NCBI RefSeq assembly: GCF_039544105.1
Contig: NZ_BAABLA010000116.1
Reading direction: 5' to 3' (one strand)
Source: Haloechinothrix_A salitolerans
Lineage (GTDB): Bacteria > Actinomycetota > Actinomycetes > Mycobacteriales > Pseudonocardiaceae
Length of the DNA stretch: 64,000 nucleotides
A program made the position numbers and the translations under genes. Position 1 is the stretch's first letter, and every line of letters starts with the position of its first letter. Shown one piece after another: positions 23,425 through 32,150 of the stretch. The notes under the pieces were generated by a model. It saw nothing but the letters and a program-made list of their open reading frames with translations. It was not told where the DNA came from and made no database searches.

Positions 23425-23900
23425 AGTGCACCGTCAACGGCCAGCCGCAGGAGATCGACGACGTCTGGGAGGGCGAGAGCCTGCTCTACGCGCTCCGCGA
23501 GCGGATGGGACTTCCCGGTTCGAAGAATGCCTGCGAGCAAGGCGAATGCGGCTCGTGCACGGTCTATCTCGACGGCACGCCGGTGTGCGCGTGCCTGGTC
23601 GCGGCAGGCCAGGCCCAGGACCGGGACGTCGTGACCGTCGAAGGGCTCGCCTCCGACGACGAGCTGCACCCGGTGCAGCAGGCATTCCTCGACGCGGGAG
23701 CGGTGCAGTGCGGCTTCTGCACGCCAGGCCTGCTGGTCGCCACCCATGACCTGCTGGAACGCGAACCGCACCCGAGCGACCCCGAGATCCGCGAAGCACT
23801 GGCGGGTAACCTGTGCCGTTGCACCGGCTACGAAAAGATCCTGGACGCGGTACGGCAGGCCGCCACCACAGCCGCACAGGCGAAGGCGGGTCTGGAATGA
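23415..23900 (+). CDS. xdhC: xanthine dehydrogenase 2Fe-2S subunit
   Basis: A 161-residue iron-sulfur subunit. The plant-type ferredoxin domain has CEQGECGSCTVYLDG followed by Cys in TPVCACLVA. The second helical 2Fe-2S domain has QCGFCTPGLLVATHDLL and GNLCRCTGYEKILDA, so all eight cluster cysteines are present. I chose the ATG at 23415. It relays electrons from the molybdenum centre to the FAD subunit encoded just before it. The catalytic subunit gene follows after one interposed deaminase gene. Confidence 0.95.
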   Translation: MRVKCTVNGQPQEIDDVWEGESLLYALRERMGLPGSKNACEQGECGSCTVYLDGTPVCACLVAAGQAQDRDVVTVEGLASDDELHPVQQAFLDAGAVQCGFCTPGLLVATHDLLEREPHPSDPEIREALAGNLCRCTGYEKILDAVRQAATTAAQAKAGLE

Positions 23901-25273
23901 CACGCACGGTCATCGAAGGCTGCGCCGTCGCGACGGTGGACCCGGCGGGCACGGAGTACCGTGACGGCCACGTCGTCGTCGAGGACGGCCGGATCACCGC
24001 GGTCGGGCCAGGCAGGGCACCGGAGGCGCAGGGGGCCACCGGGCGAGCCGAGCACACCGAGTACGTCGACGGTTCCGGGTGCCTGGCCACCCCCGGCCTG
24101 GTCAATACTCACCACCACCTCTACCAGTGGGCCAGCCGTGGGCTGGCGCAGGACGAGACGCTGTTCGGCTGGCTGACCACGCTCTACCCGGTGTGGGCCG
24201 GGATCGACGCCGACATCACTTCCGCCGCGGCGGACGCCGCGCTGGGCTGGCTGGCGAAGTCCGGCTGCACGACGTCGACCGACCACCACTACGTCTTTCC
24301 CGACCAGAGTGGCGATCTGCTGGCCGCCGAGATCGACGCGGCCCTGCGGGTCGGCGTGCGGTTCCACCCGTGCCGAGGCTCGATGGACCTGGGCAAGTCG
24401 GCGGGCGGACTGCCGCCCGACGAGGTGGTCGAGGACCGCGACAGCATCCTCACCGCCACCGAGGCCGCCATCGACACCTGGCACGACCCGTCATCCGACG
24501 CGCTGGTGCGGGTCGCGGTGGCACCGTGCTCGCCGTTCTCCGCGTCCGGCGAACTGATGCGGGAGACCGCCGAGCTGGCACGACGCAAGGGCGTGCGGCT
24601 GCACACCCACCTCGCGGAGACGCTGGACGAGGAGAACTTCGCCCGCGAGCAGTTCGGCCGCTCCCCCATCGACTACATCGACGACCTCGGCTGGCTTGGC
24701 GACGACGTCTGGCTGGCGCACTGTGTGCATCTCGACGACACCGCCGTGAAGCGACTCGGCACCACCGGCACCGGCGTCGCGCACTGCCCGACGTCGAACG
24801 CCAGGCTGGGCGCGGGCATGGCCCCGGTGCGGGCACTGCTCGACGCGGGCGCGCCGGTCGGCCTCGGTGTCGACGGCGCGGCGTCCAACGAGCAGAACTC
24901 CCTCGGCGACGAGCTGCGCCAAGCCGCCCTTGTCGCTCGGCTGCGCGGCGGCCCGGCCGCGCTCACCGCCCGCGAGGCACTTGAACTCGGCACGCTCGGC
25001 GGCGCGCGCTGCCTCGGCCGCGAGGCCGACATCGGCTCGCTGGAGCAAGGCAAGCTCGCCGACATCGCCTTGTGGCGCGTCGACGGCCTTGGCCACGCCG
25101 GGATCGCCGACCCCGTGGCGGCGCTGGTGCTCGGCCCGCGCCCGCCGCTGGCGCGGCTGCTGGTCGGCGGCCGCACCGTCGTCGAACATGACCATCTGTC
25201 CACCGTGGACGAAGCAGAGCTCGCCCGTGCCGCGCGCACCGCGAGCCGCACGTTGCAGGAGGCGACATCATGA
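23897..25273 (+). CDS. amidohydrolase, probable 8-oxoguanine deaminase
   Basis: A 458-residue metal-dependent deaminase of the TrzA/ATZ/guanine-deaminase superfamily. Motifs are NTHHHLYQWASRGLAQDETL (metal His-x-His), TTSTDHHYVFPD, RFHPCRGSMDLGKSAGG, LHTHLAETLDEE, WLAHCVHLDD, AHCPTSNARLGAGMAPV and GLGVDGAASNEQ. The HHHLYQ and RFHPCRGSM segments match the subgroup characterised as 8-oxoguanine deaminase, which makes urate directly from 8-oxoguanine. The ATG at 23897 overlaps the preceding stop (ATGA), and the stop overlaps the next gene likewise. It sits between the iron-sulfur and molybdenum subunits of xanthine dehydrogenase, so its product enters the pathway at urate. Plain guanine or a cytosine-like substrate is an alternative. 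Confidence 0.78.
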   Translation: MTRTVIEGCAVATVDPAGTEYRDGHVVVEDGRITAVGPGRAPEAQGATGRAEHTEYVDGSGCLATPGLVNTHHHLYQWASRGLAQDETLFGWLTTLYPVWAGIDADITSAAADAALGWLAKSGCTTSTDHHYVFPDQSGDLLAAEIDAALRVGVRFHPCRGSMDLGKSAGGLPPDEVVEDRDSILTATEAAIDTWHDPSSDALVRVAVAPCSPFSASGELMRETAELARRKGVRLHTHLAETLDEENFAREQFGRSPIDYIDDLGWLGDDVWLAHCVHLDDTAVKRLGTTGTGVAHCPTSNARLGAGMAPVRALLDAGAPVGLGVDGAASNEQNSLGDELRQAALVARLRGGPAALTAREALELGTLGGARCLGREADIGSLEQGKLADIALWRVDGLGHAGIADPVAALVLGPRPPLARLLVGGRTVVEHDHLSTVDEAELARAARTASRTLQEATS

Positions 25274-27585
25274 GCACGCCCACCCGCACCGACCAAAACT
25301 TGGGCACCGACATCGCGGGCGGCGTCGGCGAGAGCCCGCTACGCCCGGACGGCACCTTGAAGGTCAAGGGCGAGTTCGCCTACTCGTCCGACCTGTGGCT
25401 GACCGGGATGCTGTGGGGCGCGACGCTGCGCAGCCCGCACCCGTCAGCGCGCATCCGCTCCATCGACATCACCGAGGCGGTGCGCACCGACGGCGTGTAC
25501 GCGGTGCTCACCCACGACGACGTCCCCGGCGACAACCTCTACGGCCTGGAACACGCCGACCAGCCGGTGCTCGCCGGTGACGTCGTCCGCTACCAGGGCG
25601 AGCCAGTCGCGATCGTGGCCGCCGACCACCCGGAGACGGCCCGGCGCGCGGTGAACAAGATCGTCGTCAGCTACGAGGTGCAGGAGCCCCTTGTCGACCC
25701 GGAGCGCGCGGTATTCGACGACACCGCGCCCGCGCTGCACGCGGGCGGCAACGTGCTGCGGCACCTGCCGATCCGCAAGGGCGACCCGGACGCCACCGCC
25801 GACGTCGTTGTCTACGGCGAGTACGAGGTCGGCATGCAGGACCAGGCGTTCCTCGGCCCGGAGTCCGGTCTCGCGGTACCTGCCGACGATGGCGGCATCG
25901 ACCTCTACATCGCGACCCAGTGGCTGCACGTCGACCAGAAGCAGCTGTGCCGGGTGCTCGGCATGCCCGCCAACAAGGTGCGGCTGTCCCTGTCCGGGGT
26001 CGGCGGCGCGTTCGGCGCGCGCGAGGACCTGTCGATGCAGGCGCACGCGTGCCTGTTCGCGCTGCACACCGGACGTCCGGTGAAGATGATGTACTCCCGC
26101 GAGGAGTCGTTCTTCGGCCACGTGCACCGGCACCCAGCGAAGATGCGCTACGAGCACGGAGCCACCCGCGACGGGAAACTGGTCTACGTCAAGGCGCGGA
26201 TCATCCTGGACGGCGGCGCGTACGCGTCAAGCACGCCCGCCGTCGTCGCCAATGCCGCCACGCTCGGCGTCGGCCCGTACAAGGTGCGCAACGTGTCGGT
26301 CGATTGCTACGGCGTTTACACCAACAACCCGCCGTGCGGTGCGATGCGTGGGTTCGGAGCGGTGCAGGCCGCGTTCGGCTACGAGTCCCAGATGGACAAA
26401 CTCGCCGACGAGCTTGGCATGGACCCAGTCGAGGTGCGCCGCCGCAACGCGCTGCACGAGGGCGCCACCATGCCAACCGGGCAAGTGGTCGACTCCGCGG
26501 CGCCGGTCGAGGAGCTGCTTGAGCGGGTCAAGGCGATGCCGCTGCCAGCAGAGCCGGACGCGTCCGATGAGGACGGTTACGATCTGCGGCTGCTGCCAGG
26601 CGGCGTGTCCAACACCACCCACGGCGAAGGCGTGCGACGCGGCATCGGCTACGCCATCGGCATCAAGAACGTCTGCTTCTCCGAAGGCTTCGACGACTAC
26701 TCGACCGCACAGGTCACGCTCAAGGTGAACGGTGGCGACGCCGTGGCCACCGTGTACACCGCGGCGGCGGAGGTCGGTCAGGGCCTGGTCACCGTGCAGC
26801 AGCAGATCGCACGCACCGAGCTGGGCGTGGAACGGGTCGTGATCCAGCCAGCCGACACCGGCGTCGGCTCCGGCGGGTCCACCTCGGCGTCCCGGCAGAC
26901 GTACGTCACCGGTGGCGCCGTCAAGGCCGCCTGCGAGCAAGTCCGCACGCGGGTGCTGCGGCAGGCCGCGAAGAAACTGGACCTGCCTGCCAACCAGCTT
27001 CGGCTGCACGCTGGCAAGATCGTCTCCGCCGACGAGACCGTGGTCGCGGCCGTCGTCGACGTACTGGGCGACGAGGCGATCACCGAGACCGTCACCTGGC
27101 GGCACCGGCCAACCTATCCGCTGGATGACAACGGCCAAGGCAACGCACACGTGCAGTACGCCTTCGCCGCCCATCGTGCGGTGGTCGACGTCGACGTCGA
27201 ACTGGGCCTGGTCCGTGTGGTGCAGCTGGACTGTGCCCAAGACGTCGGCAAGGCGATGAACCCCGACGCCGTCGTTGGCCAGATCCACGGTGGCTCGGCG
27301 CAGGGCCTCGGCCTCGCCGTCATGGAGGAGATCCAGGTGTCCGGCGGCACGGTGCGCAACCCGTCGTTCACCGACTACCTCATCCCCACGATTCTCGACA
27401 TGCCACCTATGCGGGTGGACGTGCTCGAACTCGCCGACCCAAACGCCCCGTACGGGCTGCGCGGCGTCGGCGAACCCCCGACGATCTCATCGACCCCAGC
27501 GATCGTCGCCGCCATCAGGAACGCGACGGGCCTCGACCTGACCCGGGTCCCCGTCCAACCCCACCACATCACCGGTACCCCGTAA
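25270..27585 (+). CDS. xdhA: xanthine dehydrogenase molybdopterin-binding subunit
   Basis: The 771-residue catalytic subunit of the xanthine oxidase family, oxidising hypoxanthine and xanthine to urate. The N-terminal a/b hammerhead domain begins around residue 24 (DGTLKVKGEFAYSSDLWLTG). Mo-pterin binding segments include GVGGAFGAREDLSMQAH, GAMRGFGAVQAAFGYE, AAAEVGQGLVTVQQQIA, and the catalytic Glu in YGLRGVGEPPTISSTPAI near the C-terminus. It is the last of the tightly overlapped string that starts with uraD. No XdhC-type Mo-cofactor sulfurylation chaperone is seen in the window. Confidence 0.93.
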   Translation: MSTPTRTDQNLGTDIAGGVGESPLRPDGTLKVKGEFAYSSDLWLTGMLWGATLRSPHPSARIRSIDITEAVRTDGVYAVLTHDDVPGDNLYGLEHADQPVLAGDVVRYQGEPVAIVAADHPETARRAVNKIVVSYEVQEPLVDPERAVFDDTAPALHAGGNVLRHLPIRKGDPDATADVVVYGEYEVGMQDQAFLGPESGLAVPADDGGIDLYIATQWLHVDQKQLCRVLGMPANKVRLSLSGVGGAFGAREDLSMQAHACLFALHTGRPVKMMYSREESFFGHVHRHPAKMRYEHGATRDGKLVYVKARIILDGGAYASSTPAVVANAATLGVGPYKVRNVSVDCYGVYTNNPPCGAMRGFGAVQAAFGYESQMDKLADELGMDPVEVRRRNALHEGATMPTGQVVDSAAPVEELLERVKAMPLPAEPDASDEDGYDLRLLPGGVSNTTHGEGVRRGIGYAIGIKNVCFSEGFDDYSTAQVTLKVNGGDAVATVYTAAAEVGQGLVTVQQQIARTELGVERVVIQPADTGVGSGGSTSASRQTYVTGGAVKAACEQVRTRVLRQAAKKLDLPANQLRLHAGKIVSADETVVAAVVDVLGDEAITETVTWRHRPTYPLDDNGQGNAHVQYAFAAHRAVVDVDVELGLVRVVQLDCAQDVGKAMNPDAVVGQIHGGSAQGLGLAVMEEIQVSGGTVRNPSFTDYLIPTILDMPPMRVDVLELADPNAPYGLRGVGEPPTISSTPAIVAAIRNATGLDLTRVPVQPHHITGTP

Positions 27586-27662
27586 CGGCACCGGTACACC
27601 GTAGCGGCGCGTCCTCAGCGACGTTCCGCGTCACCCTCGCACGCCCAATTCAGGGAGCGGCC

Positions 27663-29600
27663 ATGTTCGGCAAGTCCGCAAAGAACTCTCCCCCAGCAGA
27701 ACCGAAACACCCGGTCGACGAGGTGCTGCCCGTCGGCAAGATGACCATCTACGGCGCCCAGCACCTGCTCACCTTCTACGCGGGCGCTGCCATCGTCCCG
27801 CTGCTGGTGGCAGGTGCGCTCGGCATGAGCCAGCAGAACCTCGCGTTCCTGGTCAACGCCAACCTGTTCACCTGCGGCATCGCGACACTGATTCAGGCCA
27901 TCGGGTTCTGGAAGATCGGCGTGCGGCTGCCGGTCGTACAGGGCACCACGTTCGTCGCCGTCAGCCCCATGATCGCCATCGGCTTGGCCGAGGGCGGCAG
28001 CGTGCCCGGCCTGCTGGAGATCTATGGCGCGGTGATCGTCGCGGGCGTCTTCACGTTCGTGATCGCGCCGTTCTTCGCGAAGATCGTCAAGTTCTTCCCG
28101 CCGATCGTCACCGGCACGGTGATCACCGGAATCGGGTTGGTACTGCTGCCGGTCGCGGCGATGGAAGCCGGTGGCGGCAATCCCGAGGACCCGCGGTTCG
28201 GCAGCATCCCCAACCTCGCACTCGCCGCGACGACGCTGGTGCTGATCCTGGCGCTGTACCGGTTCTTCCGTGGCTTCGTCGCCACCATCGCCGTCCTAAT
28301 CGGACTCGCCATAGGCACTGGGATCGCGGCGTTGGCAGGCAAGGCGGACTTCAGCAGCGTCGCCGGGTCCTCGTGGGTCGGTGTCATCACGCCGTTCCAC
28401 TTCGGACTGCCGACCTTCGGTGGCGCCGCCATCGCCTCCATGATCATCGTCATGATCATCACCTGTGTGGAGATGACCGGTGACACGCTCGCCGTGGGTG
28501 AGATCGTGCGCAAGCCGGTCGGGCCGGACGGCATCGCACGGGCGATCCGCAGCGGTGGGCTGTCCACCACCATCGGTGGCGTGCTGAACTCATTCCCCTA
28601 CACGAGTTTCTCCGCCAACTCCGGGCTGATCCGGCTCACCCGGGTGCGCAGCCGCTTCGTGGTGGCAACGGCGGGCGTGATGATGATGATCGTCGGGATG
28701 GTGCCGAAGACCGGCGCTGTCGTGGCGACCATCCCGGAGCCGGTGCTCGGCGGGGCGAGCCTGGTGCTGTTCGGCGTCGTCGCCGTTGTCGGCATCCAGA
28801 TCCTGCGCCGCGCCGACCTCACCAACGAGCGCAACGTCATCATCCTGGCCACCAGCCTCGGGTTCGCGCTGATCCCGGTCGGGTTCCCCGAGTTCTACTC
28901 GTTCCTGCCCGAGGCGTTGCAGATGATCTTCGCGAGTGGCATCACGATGGCGGCACTGTCCGCGATCTTGCTCAACGTGTTGTTCAACGAGATCGGCGGC
29001 AAGCGAAAGACCGAGAAGGCAGCCGCACCCCCTGCGCCTGTCGACGTCGACACCGTCAACGCGATGAGCGACGCCGAGTTCGCCGAGCGGATCGGCTCGG
29101 TGTTCCAGGGCGGCGAATGGATCGCGCAGGAGGCGGCGTCGCAGCGGCCGTTCGACGGCGCCTACGCGCTCCGGCGGGCGCTCCATACCACGCTGTTCGC
29201 GGCCGACCAGCAGCGACAGCTCGAGCTCATCCGCTGCTACCCCGACCTGGCGGGCGCGGCACTGGCCGAACATCAGCTCGGGCGAGAATCGCTGCGCGAC
29301 CAGTGCACGGCGGGGCTACACCAGCTACCCCCCGACGAGAACGAGCGGCTCACCGAGATCACCGACGCCTACCGAGAGACGTTCGGGTTCCCGCTGGTGA
29401 TCTGCGTGCGTGGGCTGTCGGCCAGTGAAGTCGTGGACATCGCGGAGTCACGGCTGCACAACCCACCCGAGCAAGAGCGGGCGACCGCGCTTGTGGAGAT
29501 CGCCAAGATCGCCAACGCCCGGCTGAACGACATCGTGCGGGAGCGGGAGCCGGAGTCCGCCGAGGCGAGCAAGGCGGCCAAGGCAAGCATCGACGGCTGA
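27663..29600 (+). CDS. NCS2 urate/xanthine permease fused to a degenerate OHCU-decarboxylase-like domain
   Basis: A 645-residue fusion. Residues 1-447 are an NCS2 (UraA/PbuX/UapA-type) symporter with about 14 hydrophobic segments, GAQHLLTFYAGAAIVPLLVA, VVQGTTFVAVSPMIAIG and the TM8 carboxylate motif VEMTGDTLAVGE. After an Ala/Pro linker (448-464), residues 465-625 match the OHCU decarboxylase fold: VNAMSDAEFAERIGSVFQGG, ELIRCYPDLAGAAL, TAGLHQLPPDENERLTEITD, FGFPLVICVRG and ALVEIAKIANARL. The catalytic His of HPDLAG is Tyr526 and the conserved Glu is Asp546. The domain may be a sensor, a docking site for urate enzymes or a poor enzyme; the permease probably carries urate or xanthine. It follows the XDH string by 77 nt. 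Confidence 0.9.
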   Translation: MFGKSAKNSPPAEPKHPVDEVLPVGKMTIYGAQHLLTFYAGAAIVPLLVAGALGMSQQNLAFLVNANLFTCGIATLIQAIGFWKIGVRLPVVQGTTFVAVSPMIAIGLAEGGSVPGLLEIYGAVIVAGVFTFVIAPFFAKIVKFFPPIVTGTVITGIGLVLLPVAAMEAGGGNPEDPRFGSIPNLALAATTLVLILALYRFFRGFVATIAVLIGLAIGTGIAALAGKADFSSVAGSSWVGVITPFHFGLPTFGGAAIASMIIVMIITCVEMTGDTLAVGEIVRKPVGPDGIARAIRSGGLSTTIGGVLNSFPYTSFSANSGLIRLTRVRSRFVVATAGVMMMIVGMVPKTGAVVATIPEPVLGGASLVLFGVVAVVGIQILRRADLTNERNVIILATSLGFALIPVGFPEFYSFLPEALQMIFASGITMAALSAILLNVLFNEIGGKRKTEKAAAPPAPVDVDTVNAMSDAEFAERIGSVFQGGEWIAQEAASQRPFDGAYALRRALHTTLFAADQQRQLELIRCYPDLAGAALAEHQLGRESLRDQCTAGLHQLPPDENERLTEITDAYRETFGFPLVICVRGLSASEVVDIAESRLHNPPEQERATALVEIAKIANARLNDIVREREPESAEASKAAKASIDG

Positions 29601-29617
29601 GCCACCCGACCAACCCG

Positions 29618-29655
29618 TTGCCGTGCCGTGCCGCATCGGCGGCACGGCACGGCAA
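29618..29655 (+). other. perfect 17-bp intercistronic hairpin between permease fusion and guaD
   Basis: TTGCCGTGCCGTGCCGC (29618-29634) pairs perfectly with 29639-29655 around a 4-nt loop (ATCG). No T-run follows. The structure is separated from the guaD ribosome-binding site by under 10 nt, so it could act as a processing site, partial terminator or barrier to exonucleases protecting one of the two messages. Confidence 0.88.
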
Positions 29656-29677
29656 CACCAGACGAGAAGGAACCGAC

Positions 29678-30190
29678 ATGACGCGATCCGAGACGGTGCC
29701 CCACATGGGGCCCGACACCGGCACCTCCGACTCCGGCTGGCTGACGTTGGCCGTGCGACTGGCGCGGGAGAACGTCGCCGCGGGCGGCGGGCCGTTCGGC
29801 GCGCTGGTCGTGCGCGACGGCCAACTGGTATCAACCGGCACCAACCGAGTCACGCTGGATCATGACCCGACCGCGCACGCCGAGGTCGTGGCCATCCGGG
29901 AAGCTTGCCGCAAGCTCGGCACGTTCGACCTCACCGGCTGCGAGCTGATCAGCTCGTGTGAGCCGTGTCCGTTGTGCGTGTCGGCGTCGCTGTGGGCGCG
30001 AGTGGACCGCGTCGTCTACACCGCCGACCGTTACGACGCGGCCAAGGCAGGCTTCGACGACCTCGCGTTCTACGACATGCTCGAGCGGCCCCGCGCCGAA
30101 TGGTCGATGCCAGTCCGCGTGGTGTCGCTGCCGGACAGCCGGTCACCGTTCGACGCGTGGCTGGCCAACGCCGAACGGGTGGAGTACTAA
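29678..30190 (+). CDS. guaD: guanine deaminase (cytidine-deaminase-like fold)
   Basis: A 170-residue zinc deaminase of the small bacterial guanine deaminase type. Motifs are GGGPFGALVVRDGQLV, the zinc His and catalytic Glu in DPTAHAEVVAIREAC, and the zinc cysteines in SCEPCPLCVSASLW; the C-terminal part (FDDLAFYDML) also fits GuaD, which swaps its C-terminal helix between subunits. GAGAAGGAA precedes the ATG at 29678. Its product, xanthine, is the substrate of the xanthine dehydrogenase encoded upstream. It is the last gene of the urate transcription unit. Confidence 0.88.
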   Translation: MTRSETVPHMGPDTGTSDSGWLTLAVRLARENVAAGGGPFGALVVRDGQLVSTGTNRVTLDHDPTAHAEVVAIREACRKLGTFDLTGCELISSCEPCPLCVSASLWARVDRVVYTADRYDAAKAGFDDLAFYDMLERPRAEWSMPVRVVSLPDSRSPFDAWLANAERVEY

Positions 30191-30203
30191 CCCGGCCAAC
30201 GAC

Positions 30204-30241
30204 GAACGGCCCCGTCCCTCAGCGTAGGGACGGGGCCGTTC
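30204..30241. terminator. strong bidirectional terminator between guaD and the betaine-uptake operon
   Basis: GAACGGCCCCGTCCCT (30204-30219) pairs perfectly with 30226-30241 around a 6-nt loop, a 16-bp GC-rich stem between two convergent units. It marks the end of the purine supercluster. Confidence 0.92.
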
Positions 30242-30267
30242 GCGTCAGAGTCAGAGCGGAGCGAACC

Positions 30268-31206
30268 TCAGAGCTCGCCAGCCTTCAGCTGGTCGATGTA
30301 GTCCGGGTTGTCCTCCAACCACTGCTCGACCGACTCGGCGTTCTTCTCGCCGTTGTTCTGGTTGAACATGATCTCTTCCAGCGAGCTCAGCTGCTCGTCG
30401 GTCATCTTGAAGTTGCCGATCCACTCCGCGGCCGTCGGGAAGTCCTCGCTGAAGCCGCTCTTGCCGAGCGCGTGGATCTCCTCCGGGTCACCAAGGGCGT
30501 TCTTCGGGTCCTCAAGGTCCTTGATCGGGAATGCCGAGTACGCCCAGTGCGGCCGCCACAGGGTCACGACGACGTTCTCGCCCTTGTCGATCGCCGACTT
30601 CAGCTCGGCCAGCATCGCCGGCGTCGATGACGTCACCAGCTTCATGTTGTCCAGCCCGTACTCCGGGATCACCTGGTCCTTGGTGATCCGGGTCAGCCCT
30701 GCGCCTGGCTCGATACCGATGATCTCGTTGTCGAACTCAGCCGCGTTCTCGCTCAACTCCTCGAGCGAGTCGATCGGCGCGTCCTCGTTCACCGCGATCG
30801 TCAGCGGTGCGTCGTCGAACCAGGTGGCCAAGTCCTCCATGTCGTCACCGAAGCGCTGCCAGTAGTCCTTGTGCGTCTCCGGCAGCCAGGCGTCGAACGT
30901 GACGTCGAACTGGCCCTGGGCGACACCCGCGTAGATCGGACCTGGGTCGGCTGTCTCATAGCTGACCTCGGCACCAGCCTCCTCGAAGATGTGGCCCCAG
31001 AGGTAGGAAGCGGCGATGCCTTCCTCCCAGCCACTGAACACACCGATGGTGATGTCCTTGCCTTCCAGCGCGGCTTCGCCATCACCCCCTCCGCCACCGC
31101 CTGCGGTGCCGTCCCCGCCATCGTCACCGCAGGACGCGAGCACCAGTGACGCCGCCGCCAGGCCAGCGATCAGCTGCATCGCACGGGTAGTTCTCTTGAT
31201 CTTCAT
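30268..31206 (-). CDS. proX: glycine betaine/choline-type ABC transporter substrate-binding lipoprotein
   Basis: A 312-residue OpuAC/ProX-family solute-binding protein. It has a lipoprotein signal, MKIKRTTRAMQLIAGLAAAS then LVLASC, with Cys26 as the lipidation site, and a Gly/Asp-rich linker. The mature domain contains IGVFSGWEEGIAASYLWGHI, DPGPIYAGVAQGQFDVTFDA, WLPETHKDYWQRFG and VVTLWRPHWAYSAFPI, whose tryptophans would form the quaternary-ammonium cage. AAGGAGG precedes the ATG. It is the last gene of the ATPase-permease-binding-protein operon and overlaps the permease stop by 4 nt. The ligand (betaine, proline betaine or choline) cannot be told from sequence. Confidence 0.9.
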   Translation of the reverse strand: MKIKRTTRAMQLIAGLAAASLVLASCGDDGGDGTAGGGGGGDGEAALEGKDITIGVFSGWEEGIAASYLWGHIFEEAGAEVSYETADPGPIYAGVAQGQFDVTFDAWLPETHKDYWQRFGDDMEDLATWFDDAPLTIAVNEDAPIDSLEELSENAAEFDNEIIGIEPGAGLTRITKDQVIPEYGLDNMKLVTSSTPAMLAELKSAIDKGENVVVTLWRPHWAYSAFPIKDLEDPKNALGDPEEIHALGKSGFSEDFPTAAEWIGNFKMTDEQLSSLEEIMFNQNNGEKNAESVEQWLEDNPDYIDQLKAGEL

Positions 31207-32150
31207 GTGTCCTCCTTAGTCGTCCTTGCTCGGACCGATACGCGCCCGGCAAAGCGGGTGCGCCACCGTGATAGAGCCGAGCCCGGTGATGCGCCCGACC
31301 CCGTTCCGAGCGCTGCGGTCACCCTGTCCAGGTAGATCGCGAGGATCACCACGGACAGGCCAGCCTCCGCCCCAGGACCAATCTCAACACGGGAAATCGC
31401 CGACAGCACTTCTTGCCCGAGGCCGGGGGCACCGACGAACCCGGCCAGCACCACCATCGACAGCGCCAGCATGATGACCTGGTTGATGCCGGCCATGATC
31501 GTCGGCCGTGCCAGTGGCAGCTGGATCTGCCGCAGGATCTCACCGGGAGCACTGCCGAATGCGTGGCCCGCCTCGACGACCTCCTGGTCGACCTGCCGGA
31601 TACCGAGCTCGGTAAGCCGGATGCCTGGCGGCATCGCGAAGATGATCGTGGCGATCAACCCGGGCACGACGCCGACACCAAACAGGATGATCGCCGGGAT
31701 CAGGTAGACCAGCGGGGGCATGGTCTGCATGAAGTCGAGCACGGGCCGGACGACGTTGCTGACGATGTCCGAGCGCGCCGCGGCGATTCCGATGGGAATA
31801 GCGAGCACCGTCGCGATGACCACAGAGCCGAGGATGAGCGCCAGCGTCTCCATGGCGGGATCCCACAAGTTGAGCAGCGAGATCACGAACAACGCGGCCG
31901 TCCCGCCGAGGCCGAACCTCCAGCCGCGCGCGAGCACGCCGAGCACGCCGAGGATCAGGATCATCACGACGTCCATTGGCCAGATGAGCAGGTCCGCCAG
32001 CGCCTCGTAGCCACCAAACAAGACGTCGGACAGGAACTCGAAGAACGCCGGGAAGGTATCCGTCAGCCAATCGACGAATTGCTCGACCCACCGGCCGAGC
32101 GGGAGACGCCACTCTTCTATGGCCTGGAGCCACGCCTTGATGTCACCCAT
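31203..32150 (-). CDS. proW: betaine-type ABC transporter permease (ProW/OpuAB family)
   Basis: A 315-residue inner-membrane permease with an N-terminal amphipathic stretch (LPLGRWVEQFVDWLTDTFPA) typical of ProW and six to seven membrane segments. The BPD transporter domain contains PLVYLIPAIILFGVGVVPG, PGIRLTELGIRQVDQEVVEA (the coupling EAA loop), FGSAPGEILRQIQLPLARPT and GINQVIMLALSMVVLAGFVG. I chose the ATG at 32150 (MGDIKAWLQ), which overlaps the ATPase gene by 8 nt. It forms the transmembrane channel with the ATPase and lipoprotein encoded on either side. Confidence 0.9.
   Translation of the reverse strand: MGDIKAWLQAIEEWRLPLGRWVEQFVDWLTDTFPAFFEFLSDVLFGGYEALADLLIWPMDVVMILILGVLGVLARGWRFGLGGTAALFVISLLNLWDPAMETLALILGSVVIATVLAIPIGIAAARSDIVSNVVRPVLDFMQTMPPLVYLIPAIILFGVGVVPGLIATIIFAMPPGIRLTELGIRQVDQEVVEAGHAFGSAPGEILRQIQLPLARPTIMAGINQVIMLALSMVVLAGFVGAPGLGQEVLSAISRVEIGPGAEAGLSVVILAIYLDRVTAALGTGSGASPGSALSRWRTRFAGRVSVRARTTKEDT

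Noticed and set aside
27586..27662. AllR-type operator before the permease fusion (GTTCCGCG)
   Set aside because: Only one half-site is present, without its palindromic partner or a 21-bp neighbour.
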